From Chloroflexia bacterium (GTDB lineage Bacteria > Chloroflexota > Chloroflexia > Thermomicrobiales > UBA6265), in NCBI GenBank assembly GCA_013696265.1, contig JACCYX010000265.1, positions 1 through 9,978 on the forward strand: a stretch of DNA of 9,978 nucleotides. The letters are read 5' to 3'. Below, piece after piece: positions 1 through 6,999 of this stretch (its first letter is position 1; every line of letters begins with the position of its first letter). The position numbers and the translations under genes are program-made. The notes below the pieces were generated by a model. That model was not told the origin of the DNA. It saw only the letters and a program-made list of their open reading frames with translations, and searched no databases.

Positions 1-1033
1 CTTCTGCTCCGGCGGTTCGGAGGCGGTCGAGACGGCCCTGAAGATCGCCAAGCAGGTCCAGGCGATGCGGGGCTTTCCGCGCCGTTACAAAGTCATTGCG
101 CGGCGCGGCTCGTATCACGGTATGACCTACGGCGCGATGAGCCTGACAGCCGAGCGGAATGAGGCCTTCTTCGGGCCGTTCATGTACGGCGTGTCGCACG
201 TCCCTCATCCCAACCAGTACCGCTCCGACTTCGGCCTCGAAGGCGAAGCCGCTGACATCATGGCCGCGAAGTACGTCGAGCAGGAAATCGAGAACCAGGG
301 TCCGGAAACCGTCGCGGCCGTCATCGGCGAACCGATCTCGAGCGCCGCCGGTGTTCATGTGCCGTCTCCGATTTACTGGCAAATGCTGCGCGAAATTTGC
401 GACCGCCACGGCGTGCTGCTCATCGCCGACGAGGTCATCAACGGTTTCGGGCGGACCGGCAAGATGTTCGCGATCGAGCACTTCGGCTTCGTGCCCGACA
501 TCATGACGATCGCCAAGGCCCTGACCTCGGGCTACGCCCCGATGGCCGCCGCCGTCGTGAGGCCCGAGGTCTTCGATGTCTTCACGAAGCAGAAAATGAT
601 TGGGATGGGCCACCTGCTGACATTCGGTGGCCACCCGGTTTGCGCCGCCGCGGCGCTCAAGAACCTCGAAATCATCGAGGACGAGAACCTCGTCGAGCGC
701 GGTGACGAAATGGGCGTGTATCTCCGGGATCGCCTTCAGGAGTTGTGCAACCACCCGACAGTCGCCGAGGTGCGCGGCCTCGGCATGCTGAACGCCGTCC
801 AGATCACGAGCGACAAAGCGACCAAGGGCAAGTGGAAGAAGGATACCAAATTCCCGAAGCGGCTCACGACGTTGCTCATGGATCGCGGCTTCGTTACCCG
901 GGTCACCGGCGAGGTCATGCACTTTGCTCCGCCGCTTGTCGTCTCGCGCGACGAGATCGACCGCATGGTGACGATTGCCGACGAGTGCCTGACCATCGCC
1001 GAGGGCGAGTTCGCATCGGAAATCACCGCCTGA
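1..1033 (+). CDS. Class III PLP-dependent aminotransferase (5'-truncated by window edge)
   Basis: Fold-type I class III (omega/ornithine-type) aminotransferase, a cytosolic enzyme that moves an amino group between an amino donor and a 2-oxo acid through PLP. The open frame begins at base 2 and continues out of the window, so the start is missing. About 343 residues are visible against a usual 430-460, so roughly the first 100 are absent. Visible motifs in order are SGGSEAVETALK near the edge (PLP phosphate region), SYHGMTYGAMSLT, the PLP-nitrogen aspartate in ADEVINGFGRTG (codon 428-430), the Schiff-base lysine in TIAKALTSGYAP (codon 515-517), and TFGGHPVCAAAAL. The exact substrate cannot be read from this part. 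Omega-amino-acid:pyruvate or related transaminases are the likely class; BioA or GabT are less likely but not excluded. It ends in TGA 18 nt before a strong terminator, so it is the last gene of its transcript. Confidence 0.93.
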   Translation, partial: FCSGGSEAVETALKIAKQVQAMRGFPRRYKVIARRGSYHGMTYGAMSLTAERNEAFFGPFMYGVSHVPHPNQYRSDFGLEGEAADIMAAKYVEQEIENQGPETVAAVIGEPISSAAGVHVPSPIYWQMLREICDRHGVLLIADEVINGFGRTGKMFAIEHFGFVPDIMTIAKALTSGYAPMAAAVVRPEVFDVFTKQKMIGMGHLLTFGGHPVCAAAALKNLEIIEDENLVERGDEMGVYLRDRLQELCNHPTVAEVRGLGMLNAVQITSDKATKGKWKKDTKFPKRLTTLLMDRGFVTRVTGEVMHFAPPLVVSRDEIDRMVTIADECLTIAEGEFASEITA

Positions 1034-1050
1034 CCACGGGAACCAATGAC

Positions 1051-1093
1051 GAAAACGGCTCGGAATGCGTATGCGTTCCGGGCCGTTTTCTTT
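1051..1093 (+). terminator. Intrinsic terminator of the class III aminotransferase gene
   Basis: Bases 1051-1090 form a nearly continuous hairpin. Arms GAAAACGGC and GCCGTTTTC (9 bp), then CGGAA/TTCCG (5 bp) and GC/GC around the loop GTAT, are joined by two T-G wobbles, about 18 bp in all. It is followed by a T-rich tail (TTTTCTTT counting the stem end). The arm begins with an A run, so it could also work on the minus strand and insulate the minus-strand operon ending at 1387. Confidence 0.88.
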
Positions 1094-1111
1094 GATGCCG
1101 CAAGCACCTTG

Positions 1112-1336
1112 CCGTCATTTCGAGCTTGCGAGAAGTCCCTGCGCGAAGCGCTTCCGGCGCAGCCGGTTAATCGTCATTCCGCAACGAGCGTCAGCGAGTG
1201 GAGGAATCTCGCCCCGCAGGGCCATGCTCGCCAATGCTCACTGCGGTGAGGAGACTCCTCTGGTCGGCTGCGCCTCCCGGCGGAATGACAATCTATGCGC
1301 TTCGCGCAGGGATTTCTCGCAAGCTCGAAATGACGG
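1112..1336. repeat. Foldback/REP-like element 1 with 40-bp terminal inverted repeats
   Basis: The arm at 1112-1151 and the reverse complement of 1297-1336 agree at 39 of 40 positions; the one difference is at 1135. A second, nested inverted pair lies inside: GTCATTCCGC at 1173-1182 and GCGGAATGAC at 1280-1289. A small 5-bp hairpin, GAGGA-GAC-TCCTC, sits at 1248-1260. No convincing coding sequence lies inside it. With the terminator it accounts for the whole 353-bp gap between flanking genes. The arm begins GTCATTTCGAGCTTGCGAG, a sequence type I associate with dispersed bacterial repeats; genome-wide copy number cannot be seen here. I found no clear target-site duplication. Confidence 0.85.
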
Positions 1337-1386
1337 TGGCGGAGAAACTCGTCCTGAAAGTTGTACCGTGTCGCTAACCGGTTGGC

Positions 1387-1779
1387 CTACCGACCCTTGC
1401 GGGCGTTGAAGCAATCGCGGCAGTAGACGGGCCGGTCGCCGCGGGGAATGAACGGCACCTGGGTTTCCGAACCGCAGGCGGCGCAGACGGTGTTGTACCG
1501 CTGCTTCGTCACGTTGGACCGCGTGGCGGGTCGCGACGATCCGGTTGACCCGTTGCGATCCGACGCCAGGGTCGACTCCCCAAAGGACAACGCGTCGGAC
1601 CGCTGGTAGAGACCGATCAGTTCGGAATTGCGGGCCGCTCGGAGCGTCATCCGGCAAACCGGACATTCGTGGGGTTCGGGCAAACCGCGTTCCCGGCGGA
1701 ATTGCCGCTCGGCCGACGGCACCAGGAATGTTTCGCCGCACGCCGCACATGATTGTTCGTTGGTTGCTTCCGCGCTCAT
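1387..1779 (-). CDS. Small protein with two zinc-ribbon (CxxC...CxxC) modules
   Basis: A 130-residue protein carrying two four-cysteine zinc-binding modules joined by a Ser/Arg/Asn-rich linker (about 60-95). Module 1 is C11-x2-C14 with C39-x2-C42 (24 residues between pairs), resembling the 'probable zinc-ribbon' family PF13451. Module 2 is C99-x2-C102 with C120-x2-C123 (17 residues between pairs), matching the CxxC-x17-CxxC domain (TIGR04272 type) with the typical YCRDCF ending. There is no signal peptide or membrane segment. The role is unknown; such domains are usually taken as zinc-binding, possibly contacting nucleic acid or protein. The ATG has a GGAG ribosome site 9 nt upstream. It lies 67 nt after the ABC ATPase gene on the same strand with no obvious terminator between, so co-transcription is likely, but a functional link to the exporter is only inferred. 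Confidence 0.85.
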   Translation of the reverse strand: MSAEATNEQSCAACGETFLVPSAERQFRRERGLPEPHECPVCRMTLRAARNSELIGLYQRSDALSFGESTLASDRNGSTGSSRPATRSNVTKQRYNTVCAACGSETQVPFIPRGDRPVYCRDCFNARKGR

Positions 1780-1846
1780 GCGCTGATTCTCCGATGTCTC
1801 CGGTGAGGATGAGGCGTCTTCCAGACACGAAGCCTACCACCTCCGG

Positions 1847-2854
1847 TCAGGCGGTCGCCCGTGCCGATTCTGCGTAGAGTTCCTGGATTACGTCCTCGAT
1901 CGCCGGTTCGTCGATGCTCATGTCCCGGATCGTGCCGAAACGGCCCATCAGGCTCAAGACCTCCGGCGCGCTTCGCTCGTGCCGGTCGAAGGCGATCCTG
2001 ACGCGGGGGCCCTCCTGGTCGAACAACGCCGTACCCGTGGGCAGGACAGCAGACGCCAGGTCGGGAACGACGTCGAAGTCGAGCGTCAGCTGGCGTTTGC
2101 TGGAGAACCGGGCCTTGAGTCGCTCCAGTTCCCCGTCGTGCACGATCCGGCCGTGGTCGATCACCACGATCCGCTTGCATAACCGCTCGATGTCGGCCAG
2201 GTCGTGCGTCGTCAGCAGGATCGTGACGCCAGAAGATCGGTTGAGTTCGGCGAGGAATTCGCGGATCCGGGTCTTGGCCACCAGGTCGAGTCCGATCGTC
2301 GGTTCGTCGAGGTAGAGGATGGGCGGTTCGTGGAGCAGCGCGGCGGCAAGGTCGCCGCGCATCCGCTGGCCCAGCGAGAGTTGCCGAACGGGCGTCTCCA
2401 GGAACGGCGCGAGGTCCAGGAGGTCAGTTGCCTCGGCGAGGTTGTGCTTGAAGCGCCGCTCCGGCACCTTGTACATGAAGCGCAACAGCTCAAGTGACTC
2501 CGAGAGCGGGAGGTCCCACCACAGTTGCGTGCGCTGCCCGAACACTACCCCGATCTTTTGCGCAAGCTGGCGGCGTTCTTCCCACGGCGTATGACCGGCC
2601 ACGCTGACCTCACCGCTGGACGGAACGAGGATGCCGGTCAGCATCTTGATCGTGGTCGACTTGCCCGCGCCGTTCGGGCCGATGTAGCCCACGATCTCGC
2701 CGGCCGGGATGTCGAACGAAACGTCATCGACGGCGGTGACCTCGGTGCCGCCGCGGTCGACGAGGCCGCGCATCGCGCCGAGCATGCCCTTGCGCTGGCT
2801 CCGGCGCCAGAACGTCTTCGTCAGGCCCCGCGCGGAAATTATTGGTTCGGTCAT
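1847..2854 (-). CDS. ABC-2 type exporter, ATP-binding subunit (COG4586-like)
   Basis: A 335-residue ATPase that should drive the exporter formed with the two upstream permeases at the cytoplasmic face of the membrane. All nucleotide-binding motifs are intact: Walker A GPNGAGKST (59-67), Q-loop near Q107, signature LSLGQRM (159-165, the variant typical of COG4586 rather than LSGGQ), Walker B ILYLDEP (179-185) and the switch histidine in TTHD (H217). The last ~90 residues are an accessory domain seen in this group. The N-terminal FWRRSQRKGMLG stretch is also characteristic. The ATG is preceded by AGGGGA with 7 nt spacing. It is the third gene of the minus-strand set but sits 191 bp from permease B, separated by a repeat-derived sequence. 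The substrate is unknown; ABC-2 systems export drugs, lipids or polysaccharides. Confidence 0.94.
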   Translation of the reverse strand: MTEPIISARGLTKTFWRRSQRKGMLGAMRGLVDRGGTEVTAVDDVSFDIPAGEIVGYIGPNGAGKSTTIKMLTGILVPSSGEVSVAGHTPWEERRQLAQKIGVVFGQRTQLWWDLPLSESLELLRFMYKVPERRFKHNLAEATDLLDLAPFLETPVRQLSLGQRMRGDLAAALLHEPPILYLDEPTIGLDLVAKTRIREFLAELNRSSGVTILLTTHDLADIERLCKRIVVIDHGRIVHDGELERLKARFSSKRQLTLDFDVVPDLASAVLPTGTALFDQEGPRVRIAFDRHERSAPEVLSLMGRFGTIRDMSIDEPAIEDVIQELYAESARATA

Positions 2855-2879
2855 GATGGAATCCCCTGCTTTTTACCGT

Positions 2880-3009
2880 GCCGTAGGGCTGCCGTCCCGA
2901 GCTTGCGAGGGATCATTTCGGCTCGCCCCAGCGATCGATCTCCTGAGTGACTTGCGGAATGGCCCATGGGTGTTGCCCAACACGGGCGGAGCAAGCTCCG
3001 CAGCCCTAC
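2880..3009. repeat. Repeat-derived mosaic palindromic sequence inside the ABC operon (element 3)
   Basis: This occupies most of the 191-bp gap between permease B and the ATPase gene. Its ends are inverted: GTAGGGCTGC at 2883-2892 and GCAGCCCTAC at 3000-3009. Near the right end is a hairpin, GCGGAG-CAAG-CTCCGC (2986-3001), and at 2970-2983 a short one, GTGTT-GCCC-AACAC. It shares CGAGCTTGCGAG (2898-2909) with the arms of element 1 (1121-1132) and GCCGTAGGG (2880-2888) with the left edge of element 2 (6713-6721). No credible coding frame lies in it. Confidence 0.65.
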
Positions 3010-3045
3010 TTGAATACGGAACCTCGGACCAATGCGCAATTCGCT

Positions 3046-3867
3046 CTAACTCCCCGTTGACCGGTAGTGCCGGATCGCGAATGTCCACCCCTTGCCGACG
3101 ACGAAACAGAAGATCACCGCGGCGACCGGCGCCACGAAGGGGGCGAAAGCGGGCAGGCCGAGTGGATCGGGCTTGTCGAGAAAATAGAGTGAAGGGTAGT
3201 AGGTCATGAACCCGACCGGAATGACCCACAGGAAGAGGAAGCGCATGCCCTGGCGGAAGATGTGCAAGGGATATTGCCCGAGATCGGAGCCGCCGTACGT
3301 GAAGGCGTTGACCGCTTCGATCGAGTTTACCGTCCAGAAACTGAGGATCGCTTCAATCGTGAAGAGGGCGGCGAACAGGGCCAGCCCGCTTACGATCACG
3401 ACCGTCATGTAGAGCAGCTTGGCGACGGTCCATTCCGTCGAGACAGTCGCCATCCCGATTCCCAAGAGCAGCAGGCCCTGGCCCAGCAGGCCGAAGTGGC
3501 GCAGGGAGACCTCGTTCACCATCGCCTGGATGTACGAGGACATCGGCCGGACAAGGGTGCGGTCGAAGTTGCCGTCGCGGATAAGTTCGGGCACGGTCTG
3601 GACGCCGTTGGCCACGGTGTCGCCGAGGCTGAACATCACCATCGACAATCCGTGCAGGAAGATAACCTCCTCCAGCGTCCAGCCACCCAGGTCCTCGAAG
3701 TTCTGGAAGAGCGACCAGAGTACGATGATCTCGGCGAAGTTAACGATGAAGTTGCCGAAGATTTGCATCAGGAACGAGGAGCGGTACTGCATCTGACCGC
3801 GCAGGCGCAACGCGGCGATCCGCAAAGCGATGCCGATGTCGCTGCGGATATCGGCGATATTACCCAC
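3046..3867 (-). CDS. ABC-2 type exporter, permease subunit B
   Basis: A 273-residue integral membrane protein of the ABC2_membrane_6 family (PF06182; COG4587/COG3694 group), one half of the transmembrane channel. Hydrophobic segments lie at about 32-54, 66-88, 120-140, 148-175, 210-228 and 238-262, giving about six helices. The central cytoplasmic stretch GNFDRTLVRPMSSY and the C-terminal HYRSTGS ending are typical of the family. The start is GTG at 3867. It overlaps the stop of permease A in the 8-base string GTGGGTAA, so translation is very probably coupled. The cognate ATPase follows 191 bp downstream after a repeat-like sequence. The substrate cannot be told from sequence. Confidence 0.9.
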   Translation of the reverse strand: MGNIADIRSDIGIALRIAALRLRGQMQYRSSFLMQIFGNFIVNFAEIIVLWSLFQNFEDLGGWTLEEVIFLHGLSMVMFSLGDTVANGVQTVPELIRDGNFDRTLVRPMSSYIQAMVNEVSLRHFGLLGQGLLLLGIGMATVSTEWTVAKLLYMTVVIVSGLALFAALFTIEAILSFWTVNSIEAVNAFTYGGSDLGQYPLHIFRQGMRFLFLWVIPVGFMTYYPSLYFLDKPDPLGLPAFAPFVAPVAAVIFCFVVGKGWTFAIRHYRSTGS

Positions 3868-4660
3868 CCTGCACCACCAATCGACGCTCGCCCGTCGCCA
3901 TCAGCAAACGGGCCGAGACGATCAGGATCACGATCCAGAGCATCTGGAACCCGAGCCCTTCCCAAATGGGGACCTGGCCCAGGTAGACCTCGTTGGGCGT
4001 CATGATCACGGCCCGGAAGGGAAGCGCGTTGGCGACGATCCTCAGCGGGTCTGGCAGGAAGGCGAGCGGCGCGAGCATGCCGGAGAGCACATTCATGATA
4101 GCGGCGAACATGGCGGCGATGCCGCGGTAGTCAAGAACCCAGAAGCCAGCCAGGTTCGCCATGAACCGCAGGCAGAAGCTGACGATCACCGCCATCGCGA
4201 CCGACAGCAGGAATGACGCCGCACGCAGCCAGGATTCCGGCGCCAGGATATCGAACACGATGGCCCCGATCAGGAATGTGGGGACGCCGCGCACGAGGAA
4301 ATGGGCGAGGGCCCGCCCGAAGTCCCGCGAGAGCCAATAGGTAAAGTAGTCGTAGGGTTTCAGGAGCTCGGTGACGATCGCGCCCGACTGGATATTGCGG
4401 GTGACTTCCCACCAGCCCCACAAGTAGACGGTCATCAGCAGCGACTGGTTGATCCAGACCAGGGTGATCGTTTGGTCCCTGGTCCAGCCCTGCACCGCAT
4501 CGCCGCTCCCATGCGACTGGTAGAAGGCGAGGAAGACCGAGGCGATCATGATGCCGAAGATCCCGTTCGTGAAAATCCCGGCCAACGCCGCCCCACGGTA
4601 GGTCAGCGTTTGCTGGAACGCTCGTCGTGCCAGTTCGAGATATAGCCGCACTGTGCTCAC
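3860..4660 (-). CDS. ABC-2 type exporter, permease subunit A
   Basis: A 266-residue integral membrane protein, also of the ABC2_membrane_6 group and the partner of permease B in a probable heterodimeric channel. It has about six hydrophobic stretches (around 24-45, 65-85, 112-140, 145-172, 180-203 and 232-255). The C-terminal ending GERRLVVQGG is the usual tail of this subunit type. It is the first gene of the minus-strand operon. The start is GTG at 4660 with GGAGAGAG directly upstream (short spacing); a second in-frame GTG three codons in is a possible alternative. The gene is divergent from the M3 peptidase, 182 bp away, so the promoter must lie in or near 4661-4842. Confidence 0.9.
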   Translation of the reverse strand: MSTVRLYLELARRAFQQTLTYRGAALAGIFTNGIFGIMIASVFLAFYQSHGSGDAVQGWTRDQTITLVWINQSLLMTVYLWGWWEVTRNIQSGAIVTELLKPYDYFTYWLSRDFGRALAHFLVRGVPTFLIGAIVFDILAPESWLRAASFLLSVAMAVIVSFCLRFMANLAGFWVLDYRGIAAMFAAIMNVLSGMLAPLAFLPDPLRIVANALPFRAVIMTPNEVYLGQVPIWEGLGFQMLWIVILIVSARLLMATGERRLVVQGG

Positions 4661-4842
4661 CTCTCTCCGCCGGGCGCACGGCGAGAGCCCCGGAGCGCGT
4701 TTGCGCCGGGGTGCCTCTTTCCACGCTGTGCCCTCGATCCGCTCGAACGCGCATCGACCCCGCTGCTCTTTTCAGCCGGGCCGGGCATAATACCTCAGGA
4801 TGAATCGATGGGTCCACCGGACCTCACGCTTTTTCGACGGAG
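4661..4842. promoter_or_regulatory. Divergent intergenic region between ABC operon and peptidase
   Basis: This 182-bp non-coding stretch must serve both the minus-strand ABC operon and the plus-strand peptidase. It contains a G+C-rich hairpin at 4688-4711 (CCCCGG/CCGGGG, 6 bp, with a short inner extension) that would lie in the leader of the ABC transcript. For the plus strand, CATAAT at 4786-4791 is a 5-of-6 match to a sigma-70 -10 box, but no good -35 box lies at the right distance. The promoter assignment is weak. Confidence 0.4.
4839..4842 (+). promoter_or_regulatory. GGAG ribosome site that questions the peptidase start
   Basis: GGAG at 4839-4842 abuts the first ATG (4843), which is too close for normal initiation. 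It stands 9 nt before an in-frame GTG at 4852, a good spacing. The next ATG (4867) is 24 nt away. GTG 4852 is therefore a plausible true start, shortening the product by three residues. Confidence 0.5.
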
Positions 4843-6681
4843 ATGCAGCCTGTGGTTGACCTGACCATGACCGAGATTCCAACGCGAGACCAAATCGCGA
4901 CCGAAGACACCTGGGACCTGACGACCATCTATCCCACCGATGACGCCTGGGAGACGGAGTACGCGGCGGTTCCCGCCGGTCTCCAGGCCGCGACCGGCTT
5001 CCGGGGCCGTCTGGGCGACGGGCCCGTCGTGGCTCGTGAGGCGCTGGACGCGATTTTCATCCTCCAGCTCCAGATCACTCGCCTGGCGGTCTACGCCAGC
5101 CTGCGCCGGGACGAGGATTCCACCAGCATGGAGGCGAACGCCCGCTACGAGCGGGCGATCGTCGCCTCGATACAGGCCGGCGAGGCTCTTGCCTTCCTCC
5201 AGCCGGAGATTCTGGCGCTCCCGGACGACGTGCTCGCAAGCCTGATCGTGGTGCCCGAACTCGCAACCTACAAGCACCTCCTCGAAGACCTGGAACGCCG
5301 CCGCGCCCACGTGCGCTCGGAAGAGGTCGAGGAAGTGCTTGCCCTGTTCGCCGATGTCTCGCGCGCTTCGTCGGAAGCCTTCAGCGCGCTCGACAACGCC
5401 GATCTGTCGTACGGCGAGATCGAGGACGAAGACGGCAAGCAGGTGACGCTCTCCAAGGCGCGCTACGGCATGTTCATGGAGAGCCCCGTCCGCGATGTCC
5501 GGAAGCGGGCCTTTGGCGCGATGGTGGGAGCCTACAAGGACCACGCCCACACGATCGCCTCGCTGCACGGCTCGTCCGTGCGCAAGGATGTCGCGGCGTC
5601 GCGGGTCCGGGGCTACGCCTCCGCGTTGGACGAAGCCCTGTTCGACGACAACATGTCGACGTCCGTGTACCACGAGTTGCTCCAGGCGGTGCGGAATGCC
5701 AAGCCCCTGCTGGAACGCTCGTTGAACTTGCGGAAACGGGTTTTGGGCCTCGATCAACTTGAGCGTTACGACCTGCGCGTGCCCTTGGCCCGGGAGTCGC
5801 GCAAGACGTACGACTACCGCGAGGCGGTCGACATCGTGCTCGACGGCATCGGCGCCCTTGGCGACCGGTACGTGAGCGATCTCCGGGCGGGCTTCGATTC
5901 CCGCTGGGTGGACGTTCACGAAACGAAGGGCAAGCGGTCCGGCGCCTACTCCTGGGGTGTCTACGGCGCGCCGCCCGTGATGCTCATGAACTGGAACGGT
6001 ACCCAATCCGATGTCTTCACCCTCGCGCATGAAGCAGGGCACGCGATGCACTCGTTCTACGCCAACGCGGCGCAGCCGTTCCCCACCGCCGGCTACCCGA
6101 TTTTCCTCGCCGAAATCGCCTCCACGGTCAACGAAGTCTTGCTCACCTGGCATCTGCTGGGAACCGACGAAGGCAAGGAACCGGCCGGTCGGTTCTCGTT
6201 ACTCAACCGGTTCGTCGATGGGTTCGAGGGCACCATCGTCAACCAGGCGATGTACGCCGATTTCGAGCTGCGCACCCACACCGCCGCCGAAGCCGGGCAA
6301 CCACTGACGCTCGACTTCCTGAACGAGCAGTTCGGCGAGGTGCAGGCGATCTACGCGCCGGACGTCACGGTCAACGAGGACACCGTCATCCACTGGGCGC
6401 GCATCCCGCACTTTTACCGCGCCTACTACGTGTTCCAGTACGCGACCGGACTGGCCTCGGCGATCAACATCGCCCGGGCGGTGCGTGACGAGGGCGAACC
6501 GACCCGGGACCGCTACCTCCAGATGCTGGCGGCGGGCGGGTCCGACTACCCATTGACCTTGCTCGCGAACGCCGGGGTCGATCTCTCGACTCCGGAACCG
6601 ATCCGGGTCGCCTTCGAGGAGTTCGAGCAGGCTCTCGCCGAAATGGAGCGCCTGGTGGATGATGGCGTCCTGGACCAATAG
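4843..6681 (+). CDS. pepF: M3 family oligoendopeptidase F (PepF-like)
   Basis: A zinc metallopeptidase of family M3 (COG1164, PepF/M3 type) that cleaves short peptides in the cytosol; no signal peptide is visible. At 612 residues it is the usual length. The N-terminus (TEDTWDLTTIYPTDDAWE) is typical of PepF. A helical N-terminal domain precedes the catalytic domain, which starts around residue 205. The zinc site is intact: HEAGH at 396-400 (two His ligands and catalytic Glu) and the third ligand, probably E424, in FLAEIAST. The conserved late motif IPHFYRAYYVFQYATG (about 521-536) supplies the His/Tyr that bind substrate. Numbering uses ATG 4843; ribosome-site spacing favours GTG 4852. The gene stands alone, divergent from the ABC exporter and followed by a repeat element. 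Linking the peptidase to the exporter is only inference. Confidence 0.95.
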   Translation: MQPVVDLTMTEIPTRDQIATEDTWDLTTIYPTDDAWETEYAAVPAGLQAATGFRGRLGDGPVVAREALDAIFILQLQITRLAVYASLRRDEDSTSMEANARYERAIVASIQAGEALAFLQPEILALPDDVLASLIVVPELATYKHLLEDLERRRAHVRSEEVEEVLALFADVSRASSEAFSALDNADLSYGEIEDEDGKQVTLSKARYGMFMESPVRDVRKRAFGAMVGAYKDHAHTIASLHGSSVRKDVAASRVRGYASALDEALFDDNMSTSVYHELLQAVRNAKPLLERSLNLRKRVLGLDQLERYDLRVPLARESRKTYDYREAVDIVLDGIGALGDRYVSDLRAGFDSRWVDVHETKGKRSGAYSWGVYGAPPVMLMNWNGTQSDVFTLAHEAGHAMHSFYANAAQPFPTAGYPIFLAEIASTVNEVLLTWHLLGTDEGKEPAGRFSLLNRFVDGFEGTIVNQAMYADFELRTHTAAEAGQPLTLDFLNEQFGEVQAIYAPDVTVNEDTVIHWARIPHFYRAYYVFQYATGLASAINIARAVRDEGEPTRDRYLQMLAAGGSDYPLTLLANAGVDLSTPEPIRVAFEEFEQALAEMERLVDDGVLDQ

Positions 6682-6712
6682 CGTGGTCTCACGCTGAATG
6701 TGCCCGCTTGGC

Positions 6713-6943
6713 GCCGTAGGGACGTAGGGGAGGGCTAGCGAGCCATGAAGCCGTGCCACGCGACGACAGGCGGCTCGCGTATGCCCTCCCGTGATGTCCC
6801 GGAATTGCGGGCCAACTGATACGACGAATATGACCGTGGATTGGTTCATCGACGGCATGGCGATCCGACGGGAGGGCATACGCGGGCAAGAACGGGGCGG
6901 CGGGGCTGTCCTTCACGGCCCGCTAGCCCTCCCCTACAGACGT
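6713..6943. repeat. Foldback/REP-like element 2 with nested inverted repeats
   Basis: The outer arms 6724-6750 and 6911-6937 are inverted copies agreeing at 25 of 27 positions. An inner pair, CGCGTATGCCCTCCCGT at 6776-6792 and its exact reverse complement at 6868-6884, is a perfect 17-bp match. GACGT occurs at both outer edges (6721-6725 and 6939-6943) and might be a target duplication, although the left copy overlaps the arm. The element fills most of the 318-bp gap between the peptidase and the next gene. Its size and nested layout match element 1, while its sequence is mostly different. GCCGTAGGG at its left edge also occurs in element 3. Confidence 0.85.
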
Positions 6944-6999
6944 CAACTGCGCGATCGTGTGTATTGGAGCCTCACCTTGATTCTTCAGGGCAACCAACG

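Noticed and set aside
1112..1336. CRISPR array
   Set aside because: The repeats are inverted and few, with no regular direct repeat-spacer pattern and no cas gene.
1238..1840. A 200-codon minus-strand frame overlapping the zinc-ribbon gene
   Set aside because: Different frame, Arg/Pro-rich, no motif, and it runs into the repeat element. The zinc-ribbon frame has eight ordered cysteines and a ribosome site.
3262..4005. A 247-codon plus-strand frame opposite the two permeases
   Set aside because: Its translation is Glu/Asp/Arg/His-rich and low in structure, antisense to two clearly recognisable membrane proteins.
4795..6153. A 452-codon open frame on the minus strand, opposite the peptidase
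   Set aside because: It is antisense to a gene with clear M3 motifs. Its translation is Arg/Gly/Val/His-rich with no family motif, as expected for the mirror of GC-rich codons.
6841..6999. N-terminal extension of the class I/II aminotransferase
   Set aside because: The frame is open through the repeat element, but the translation is unlike the family; ATG 7000 has a ribosome site and matches the usual N-terminus.
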